Positions 56,481 to 64,000 of a stretch of 64,000 bases of DNA are shown in pieces. The notes beneath the pieces are model-generated. The model saw only the letters and a list, made by a program, of their open reading frames with translations. It had not been told where the DNA came from and did not search any database. The stretch covers positions 27,262,554 through 27,326,553 of the forward strand of contig NC_092562.1 in assembly GCF_037975245.1 (NCBI RefSeq), read 5' to 3'. Position 1 is the first letter of the stretch, and every line of letters starts with the position of its first letter. Both the position numbers and the translations under genes were made by a program. The DNA comes from Apostichopus japonicus. Taxonomy: Eukaryota > Echinodermata > Holothuroidea > Aspidochirotida > Stichopodidae.

Positions 56481-58858
56481 AAGCATGATGCATGGTAAAA
56501 GTCAGTACTATATATGTCACGCACAGGTGCTCCCAACATACATGCATATTAAAGAGAAAAGGCAGGCCAATCAGTGCGGGACAACTGCAGTATTACATAC
56601 TTCGTCATCAGCAATCAATGTTCAACGACCAAACCTGTGATTTCATTTGACAATATTTCTGTTAAAGGAAACCAATTGCCCACCCTCAAAGTCTGAATGC
56701 AGTTAAATTATAAGTAGTTATGATTCACTTCAATTTAGATGATTTTTTGGGGCATTTTGTAATGAAGATGCGTACACGATGGAACTGGACTCTGGAATTG
56801 ACTTGAAATTTACCTGAAAATTGCCTGATAATTTTCGGAAAATTTTTGAATATAAGACAGATAAACGCAAAACTCAACATTAGTGTTTTGGGCCTATGAA
56901 AAAGACTCGCTTTCTTAACCTTCGTGGTAAATTACCCTTGGCAGAGAAATATGCTTGTGGTTCGTACGTCAACAGCCCCCCATTGACGTACAAACCAATA
57001 CATAAACACCGTGAAGGTTACAACATACTTTCTCTGCCTTGTATCGTTGATCATTTAATGCAATCTCTCTAGTGAAACATTCCGTTAACATTTCACGAAG
57101 TTAGCCTCTATGTAATAAATTCAAATTCTTATGGAAACGAAAGACATATGTTGTTTACACAGTGCTGTTTTCTACGTTGAACCGTTGTGTAAAATAATAT
57201 GCGGTCAGTTATATCAGGGAGTTGTTCCATAACAACTCCCTGGTTAGATCATTTGAAGCCAGCAGGTTAAAAACTCGGCCACTCACTAAAGTGCCACATC
57301 GGTCAGTCCAATACCAGTCGTTTCATCGTCTAAAAACTGGAATGAAATGTCCATCAGACCACATTTCTGCGATGTTAATGAAGATTATGACAGCCAATAA
57401 CATATAAGGATCCCACTTAAAGATGCAGTTTGTGTTGTAAATTCTTGCAATATTTACCAGCCGTAATTATTAGAGTGCAGCAAACATGAAAGGAATGACG
57501 AGATTAGGAATAAAACTCAGCGGTTTGAAACCAAGATTAAAAGAAATCTAAAACCTTTCGCATTTAATCATTATCTGTTAATAACTCAATAATAATCCTT
57601 AGGGTTGAGGAGACTGTGAGCTTCTCTCACGTATGAAGCAACGATTGCTAAGCCTCATTGCTTCAAATGCCACCTCCTTTAAGCACTCGGCCACAGCACA
57701 TGTCAGGCATTAATAAATAAAGTGTGAAATAGGGGTCTCAGACAAGCATCAACCTATCTACATATGGACAGTGGCGGCACCAGAAATACTGGAGGGGAGG
57801 CAAGTGGGGTCAATCGAACCATTTTCTTCTATGGGACGGGGTGAGGACAAACTCTTGGGAGTGCAAAACGAAGCTGTATTAAATGCATATCACTGGAAAC
57901 TTAAGAACACGCCATATTCCCACCCTATCCCACACGGCGTAATCGGTAAACCAAATTTACTTTTTACATGAAATTAAAAACTCACCCTATTTAAAATGGG
58001 ATGTTGATCGATTTCGCGGCCCGAGTTGCAGTGAGTAGTTGAGCAACGTTTCGAAAAATAACCGGCTCCTTGCGTTATAATAACAGATGTACCCTGACAT
58101 GTTATTTGCTAGGTGAGCAATGAGGGCCCTGCGGCACTTTTAGCCCTTGTCTCTACAGCACAAAAACACATGTCAGAAAGAGGAATTCTATTTCTGTGGA
58201 AGGTATTCCAGGCCCTGACGGTGAAGTGCTTTCTACAGCACAGAAATACCTTCTAGAGATTACAATCCAATTGTAATGTTATAGGAAGCGAAAACTATGA
58301 AGGTTTAGTATTTCTGTTAGTTAACTTTTATCCAAATAAAGGCAATTTATACGTACGTGAGACTCGTTTAAGTTTTGTTTTCAGCAGCCGAATGGGAGGG
58401 TGGGGTGGGGTGGCTGGGCTGAGCAGAGGATTCAAATCATCTTGATTGGCCCTCTTGCCTCACCCACCTTTGCTCCACCACTGCATATGAACGCATAAGA
58501 CCTCGTGGGATCGTTGTATCTAACTCTTTCCATGTAGGGACTCGATATAATGCTAACTATTAGCCTATACCTGAATTGTATGTTGGTATTAATTACATGA
58601 CTTCCACATTAACAGCACAGGACCGAATTATCGTGTTTACTCATGTATGGATATCATTTTCGTCACTCTGCTAATAATGAGACCACATGAGAGCTTTGAT
58701 ATAGCTTGTTATATCTCCAAGATTTCAGTAGACAATTTGTAAAGCGATAAAAGGCACGTTGTCTCTCTGTCAGTCTGTGGCGACTTCCTCGTTTTGCCTA
58801 AATCCATTTAAGATTGAAAAGTCGGGAAATCATACAGATCTGCCTAAAGCGCTGTTAT
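56481..58858. other. non-coding, nothing recognised
   Basis: No exon, RNA gene or mobile element was identified in 2.4 kb. Small open frames (57222-57407, 57771-57971) have no family signature. The expected next PDE exon is not visible here. Confidence 0.45.
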
Positions 58859-59397
58859 TCAGGATCTCGCTTTAGCAAGAACTGATGTACTTCCAGATGT
58901 TACATCAACAAGGTCCACCGACGGTGGCACCTCTGGTCTGGCGAGGTTCCTGGCAACCCGCCTCAACAGGTGGAGTAAAGCTGCTCTGAATTGCGAATTA
59001 CTTGCAATATAAATAAATGGATGTACCCATGAGTTCATGAAGGCCAAAGGGACAAAGATATCGTACTGTTTGGTTTCGAAATACTCAAATTTCAAAAGAG
59101 TAAGGTTAGCAAGGAAGAAATTGATTTCATCCGGAGTCCAACAAATGATGAACATTGTAATCACGACGAGGAGCATCCTTATCACCTTCATCCGGGTCTC
59201 CAGCATCTGCCTGTTCGCTCCGTCCTGGTCAAATGAGGTCAACGTGGCGTTCCTTGCGAATGCGTTGGCTTGTCTGGTCAGTCGTTTTATATTTATTACT
59301 TGGGTCGTTATCATCACTGTTACAGGGAGTACATACTCGAACGAGAACAATAATATTTCGAATGTTACAGACGAAACGACTGGAACTTTTACCGGAA
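58859..59397 (-). CDS. class A GPCR, C-terminal half (TM5-TM7)
   Basis: An open frame after a TTAAACAG acceptor, phase 1, encodes about 178 residues. TM5 around EYVLPVTVMITTQVINIKRL, a cytoplasmic loop 3 rich in Arg/Asn, TM6 MLLVVITMFIICWTPDEINF with the CWxP kink motif, and TM7 FVPLAFMNSWVHPFIYIASN, where NPxxY is replaced by HPFIY, then a basic C-tail (FRAALLHLLRRVARNLARPE). The pattern resembles peptide-type rhodopsin-family receptors; the ligand cannot be told. TM1-TM4 exons were not found. A second frame just upstream (59400-59489, IAVFLDLFWSYYVNLC) looks like TM4/loop sequence and may signal a frameshift instead of an intron, in which case this is a 5'-truncated pseudogene. Confidence 0.75.
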
Positions 59398-60926
59398 CTG
59401 TTTAATGTACAAAGATTAACATAGTAGCTCCAAAATAAATCAAGAAACACAGCTATCAAAGTTGGTTTATATTTATTAATGCAAAACACTTACTTAAAAG
59501 ACTAAATAACAACAAGCTAACTAAAGCTGACTGAAAAATAATCAACAGCTGACAACTATCAACTAACAATAGCAACTAAACAACTGAGCAACTAACAACA
59601 AACAAGTAACAAGTAGCAATTCACAAGTAACTCAAACCCAATGACTACATCCCCATTTAAACACAACTCAGGTACTGACCACCAATCTTAAACTAACCCA
59701 GCAGCCTTCGCACCCTTTTACAAAGAACGAGATAAGAACATGCATGAAGTAAAACTTTCATGGGACAAGGAATAAGATAAAAGCATACATTAAACTTTCC
59801 ACAGGCTTTTAAATCAAGATGAGCCACACAGATGACACCAGTACGTATGACGCATTTGTTTTTCAAATCACACTTAAAGATTCTCAGGAGTATAACTATA
59901 AAGACTACACAAGGCTCTCTAAACTACTGGCATCTAATAATACAATGGTTGTAAACAAATTAGTGTGAGAAAATCTACTTTCTCACCACCGTGAAATCAC
60001 TACAATATCAATTTTATATTAATTATTTAATTTTGCAAGTCAATCCCAGGGAGGCTATCAAAATGGAGGAGAGTTTAACGAATCGAGTAGATACAAGGTA
60101 ACATGGGCTGATAGTCATGAACCATGCATGCTTAAACGATTTGGGGATACCAACTGAGTTTCTTATTTAACGATGTCAATTATATAGGTTTTACCTTAAT
60201 ACCAATGTGCACATTTATATACACATCTATAAATTGGTTGGCTGTTTGCATGTTTGCGTGTATGAATGCACACTTTTATATACGGATCATATTCGGACGG
60301 CTGGCAACTTTAATAAAAAGAGAATTCGTATGCTTACAACGTCCCAAGTTTAAGTATAATCCACACGTAAACCTATGATGCATTGACTTCTTAATGGTAT
60401 GGTCACTATTAATTCGAACCAGCACAGATAAATTCACATATAGAATTGTAGTCAAACAGTTTTACTTTTATTATAAGAATCAATTAAAGTGAGCAACTAT
60501 ATATTTGTGTCAACCGTTAGATTCTCCTGCCATCATCAAGATATGCTTGTAACGAGTAACGTCGGTTTGTACACATTTAATTAATCTGACAACAAATTAG
60601 AGGTGATCATTTTCCACAACATCCTTGTTATTTGTTTATGGTGACCTTACCTATACTACCGTCACATACAACATTTAGACTCATAAAAGCTATTATTTTA
60701 CCAAATATTGTGGATAAGAACAAGCTCATCTCTTACATGCTATTAAGGGGATGGGGAGGGGTTAATTTCATACCATTGTCACGGACCATTGATTAGTGAC
60801 TGACTAGAACTTCCAGGTAATTGAGACATGCGTGCAAAACCTATAACCAAATGTTAACAAAATATATATTGAAACTGTGTAGGACGCAGTGACTCATAAT
60901 CTATCATCATCTTTTGATATCAGTTA
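59398..60926. other. intergenic, nothing recognised
   Basis: A CAACTA/AACTAA-rich low-complexity patch lies at 59510-59650. No exon was seen apart from the possible GPCR remnant at its start. Confidence 0.45.
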
Positions 60927-61288
60927 TCAGATTTCTTGTTTCTTTTGAATTACGATCGCCTCCCAATCATTTCTTAGTATTGTTTTTCCATCAACTGTCG
61001 AAGTCAAATCTGGTTCACTCAGACGTTTTAGAATATCTTCAATTACAATTGGAGATTTGTTGAAATGAAAATGTACCTCTTGCATGAGGAAATCAAACAA
61101 CATTTGGCCGTCTTTATTGTTGCTATCGAAGCATGGCGTAATATCAACGAACGATTCAACCCTGGTGGTCTCGAAGGGAATGCTGAGTGTCTTCAATATC
61201 TGTTTGACGTCTTCGGCGTTCTTCGTGTTAAAGAAGTTTTCATCGGGCAACTGGCACCGCTTCGGAAACCGCCGGACATCAGAAAAGT
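60927..61288 (-). CDS. HNMT-like exon 3
   Basis: 362 nt after a GGCTATTGCAG acceptor. FSDVRRFPKRCQLPDENFFN to NDWEAIVIQKKQEI and TGA. Joins exon 2 through a split Asp codon. Confidence 0.9.
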
Positions 61289-63205
61289 CTGCAATAGCCA
61301 ATGAAAAGTATTAAAATCAAATCATTTAAAAATTAATAATTAATTAACAAAACAAGAATGAAAACTAACGATGGATGTAACGAATCAAGGTCAGGGCACT
61401 ATTTTGTTTCTATGGAAATCTCGCTAGTGGGGTAAATTATGTAGGGGGCCCATTTCCTCTCGAAGAAAAATGTGGTACCTTGTGACTATTGTTTCTGATG
61501 TATGTTGTATTCGTAGCCGAACATGGCACAATGGTTCACATAAAAATCATTACAAACCCGCAAACTCCGAAGATTAAAGTTATTCTCCATATACATGTTC
61601 TACTACATTACATGTTCTAACATCGTCCAACTGTGATGTCCAAGATTTCAGCAATATACAAAGGATGAAAAATAATAAATTTCAATATTCACTCTTGAAA
61701 AACATTTCAATCAACAAAGCACAAGTAAGTTCAAAACATTAAAGTGACACTAGACGGAAAAGTGAGGGCGTAATGGCGTAATGGCGTCATGGCGTCATGG
61801 CGTGGTTTTAAGGGTGGCCCCCCTAAAATCGAATGCTAATCTGCGGCTCAACGGTATAGCAATTTGTTGGTTAATATAAATATTCAGGTGCATAGCCTTC
61901 GCCTTCATGTCGTCTGTGGGCTATGGATGAGTGAAGTTTAATGATCTTTTGTGGATAATTTAACTGTGAAATATGCAAAAACATGTCGAATTTTGGTCGA
62001 AATTCACCAGATTCATCCGCCATTGTATTGGGCATATACTGAGTGACAAAAGAGTTGACACGACACACGACATCTGTGGTTAAGCCTATAGGAGAGAGAC
62101 ATATAGCATTACCCGCAGTCAATTTCAAAAGGAGAATACCACCATCCTCTAAGCAGGCCAGAAACTCTTTGATGGTCTTTTCCAGATTTGGAATATGATA
62201 CAGCGAGTGGATGCTGGACACAAAATGAAACTTGGTGCTTGGGATGTCCGTGAGTGTAAGATCATCGTAATACTGTTGCCACGTCGTTTGGTTCCAGTCC
62301 CATTCCACTGAGAGCAAACTCTCCTCCGCTGCATTCTCTTTGAACCTATCAATGTGCGATTGCATGGGTTCAACAATAGTGCTGCAAACGTCAGGAAACT
62401 TTCTCAATATGCATGAAATGAGTTTACAATCCATAAACCCTGAGGAGCAAAAACCCGGAACAAAGAGAGAAACAAACAAAAGACAGAGAAACGATTTTAT
62501 AAATATTAGCTGTTACATGTTAATGAACAATCTAGTAACATCATCTATGAAATTTGAGTAATAGCAATCTTAGCCTCAAGTTGACGATTCTCATGAGTTA
62601 AAAAGATATAGTACACGAAGGATCTATTTGTTTGTAATTTTTGATGTAATTTTGTAGTTTTCCCCCTTAAGGCAAACTTTCATGCCCCTGCTGACCCTCG
62701 ATATCTGTACCCCCGGTCGCCCTCTGTTTGCCCCTTCCCACAGAATGCCACAGAACCTTCGTTTGGTAATTGGTTAAAACATCAGAGGGTTGTAAGGGGT
62801 TAAATCAAACTTTATACATGCAATGCAGGACAGTGTGTGACATCTTCACTAATGGTGAGGTGCATGGTATCTTCTCTCTTGCCTCCCTTCCCTGTCCCCT
62901 CCTCCCTCGTCCCCCTTCTTCTGCCCTCATCTAATCGGCACCCGTCTGTGTCGGGAATTACAGTGCTCCACGTGTCCACCAGCATTTTAACACAACTTAC
63001 CTGACGCAGATCCAATACCAAGAGTTCTTAGTTTGGTTCCACCTTCTACGAGACCTTTGCTTAATTTTTCCACCACGACCTTGGGAAATACCTCTTCTGC
63101 CCATTTCGATAGGATTTCATGTTTTGAAGAATACTTGCAAAAAACGTCGTAGGCCTTCGCGTAGTGATTGTGGTTATCGATTAGTCGTCGGTTATTCGAA
63201 TCCAT
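60927..63205 (-). CDS. histamine N-methyltransferase-like, three exons, complete
   Basis: Joined exons (205, 327 and 362 nt) give 297 residues, close to the 292 of vertebrate HNMT, with both introns in phase 1. The enzyme family uses S-adenosylmethionine to methylate the imidazole nitrogen of histamine in the cytosol. Here the SAM-binding motif I is TLGIGSASGFMDCKLI across the first junction. A middle segment, FVSSIHSLYHIPNLEKTIKE, matches the 'HMIQMLYYV.D....L' region, and the C-terminus has SFVDITPCFDSNNKDGQMLF, like 'DISDCF..G...GDLLWDF'. Invertebrate members often have uncertain substrates, so histamine is an inference. No inactivating change was seen. I chose Met at 63205 because it starts the family-like N-terminus (MDSNNRRLIDNHNHYAKAYD). 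Confidence 0.85.
61289..62112 (-). other. HNMT-like intron 2
   Basis: The exon 2 frame stays open for 80 codons past its GTAATG donor (to a stop at 61871), so intron retention would give a different C-terminus. A GGCGTAATGGCGTCATGGCG short repeat lies near 61768-61802. Confidence 0.5.
62113..62439 (-). CDS. HNMT-like exon 2
   Basis: 327 nt, phase 1 to 1, GCTCCTCAG acceptor and GTAATG donor. FMDCKLISCILRKFPDVCST, VEPMQSHIDRFKENAAEESL and LEDGGILLLKLTA, covering the SAM-binding Rossmann core. Confidence 0.9.
62440..63000 (-). other. HNMT-like intron 1
   Basis: Has a C/T-rich patch at 62880-62930 and nothing else recognised. Borders GTAAGT and CTCCTCAG. Confidence 0.5.
63001..63205 (-). CDS. 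HNMT-like exon 1
   Basis: 205 nt from ATG to a GTCAG|GTAAGT donor. MDSNNRRLIDNHNHYAKAYD, VFCKYSSKHEILSKWAEEVF, TLGIGSAS. Confidence 0.85.
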
Positions 63206-63344
63206 GTTCCGTAACCTAATAATTAAGAACCAAGAATGAAACCAATGGTTAACCGTTGTTATTGATGCGTTACACACTTTATGGGCTGGAGGTGGGGAGG
63301 ATGAGCTCACAACCAAAAGTCATTATTATAGTAACCTTGCGAGT

Positions 63345-63407
63345 TGACGTCTCGATCCTAGCAGGATCTTCTTCAGAGACTGATGCTGCCGTAGGATTGA
63401 AACGTCA
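63345..63407 (+). ncRNA. degenerate hammerhead-like motif
   Basis: Order: TGACG-TC, a GATCCT/AGGATC hairpin, CTGATG, a short spacer, then GAAA-CGTCA. TGACG pairs perfectly with CGTCA as a stem III would, CTGATG matches most of the CUGAUGA core and GAAA the second core, and the site before stem I is a UC. The A after CUGAUG is C and stem II is weak, so it is probably inactive. Such sequences occur in Penelope-type termini and small retrozymes. Low confidence. Confidence 0.3.
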
Positions 63408-63409
63408 GG

Positions 63410-64000
63410 CCCACTTACTTGTAAACATTATCTTATACACGGGCTCTTTAATGGATAAGCAGTTTGCTAACAGGTTTTGTTTTATTTAATTTAGCTAATA
63501 TACATATAAAAACGGAAACTACGTAAGTAGAGGAATTGTAACATTTATAAAATTAAGAAGATTAAAAATAGTTGTCCGATCATCTGTATAAGCAGAAGGA
63601 AAAAGAATATAAGAGTGTAGTGAAAAATGGCAAATTGTTTTTAAGTTGGTTACAAGATGGAATAATCCATGTTTACTTGTAATAAATGCAATGCATAAAT
63701 ACCGGAAAACAAGTGTATAGAAACAAGCTGGTTGACCTTCAGATGAAACACAAACCAGATTAATAATGTTGTATTTACATATAGGCATGTGCACTTCTTT
63801 TATTGTAAATAATAACACATGACGTATAATATACAATATATTTCTTTGTAGACCCAAACTGATTTTTTTAAGAAAGAATTTTGCAATCATTATGTTCTTT
63901 TATGCTTGCTATTTGAAGTTAAAAGCTAATCAGATGATCTGCTACTTGAAGAAATAGTTTTAATGGCCAAGAAAAGGGCGCCGTCATAGATCAATTGGGA
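63410..64000. other. window end, nothing recognised
   Basis: AT-rich sequence. The minus-strand frame at 63519-63890 has no domain signature. Confidence 0.45.

Noticed and set aside
59037-59405. Plus-strand frame of 122 aa over the GPCR
   Set aside because: Shadow of the minus-strand TM5-TM7 coding sequence; no domain of its own.

Overview
This window is from an animal nuclear genome. It is AT-rich, with short coding exons separated by long introns with GT-AG borders, and many minisatellites and decayed retroelements. The gene families (receptor-type tyrosine phosphatases, a class A GPCR, a PDE8-like phosphodiesterase, histamine N-methyltransferase) and repeats (Penelope-like, DIRS-like, a tRNA-derived SINE, runs of AGGCCTAGG) fit a marine invertebrate deuterostome. 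An echinoderm, possibly a sea cucumber, is my best guess, but that is an inference. No bacterial-type operons, CRISPR arrays or phage genes are present.

Layout. 1-12.5 kb: mostly non-coding, with a 1.25-kb hAT-like element carrying TIRs and 8-bp target duplications, a short LINE tail, an orphan minus-strand first exon near 8.7 kb, and a ~2.8-kb array of ~209-bp repeats. 12.5-35.0 kb (+): 'gene A', a receptor tyrosine phosphatase. I reconstructed 19 exons: one FN3 domain, a TM helix, catalytic D1 and pseudocatalytic D2, ending in a Tyr-Ala-Asn-Ile tail. Its first exons lie upstream or were not found. 38.4-54.1 kb (-): 'gene B', a tail-to-tail inverted paralog. I found ten exons, eight of which match gene A exons to the nucleotide in length. 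It looks like a decaying copy: one splice acceptor reads AA instead of AG, D2 has an in-frame stop, and the exons for FN3, TM and the first half of D1 were not found. Its introns hold a Penelope-like element, a DIRS-like element flanked by inverted repeats, and several tandem arrays. 54.5-56.5 kb: a 60-bp minisatellite, a near-complete tRNA-derived SINE and a lone PDE8-like exon (+). 58.9-59.4 kb (-): the C-terminal half of a class A GPCR. 60.9-63.2 kb (-): an apparently complete three-exon histamine N-methyltransferase-like gene.

The most unusual signal is at 19.6-20.7 kb. The 3' end of a gene A D1 exon, with its 5' splice site, is tandemly repeated about eleven more times downstream. Most copies still encode the same catalytic-domain peptide and end in a donor-like GTAAGT, GTAGGT or GTTAGT. 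A smaller duplication of the same kind (exon end plus donor) occurs at the PDE exon. All exon borders were read by eye from splice consensus, phase and protein-family similarity; no transcript or database search was available.
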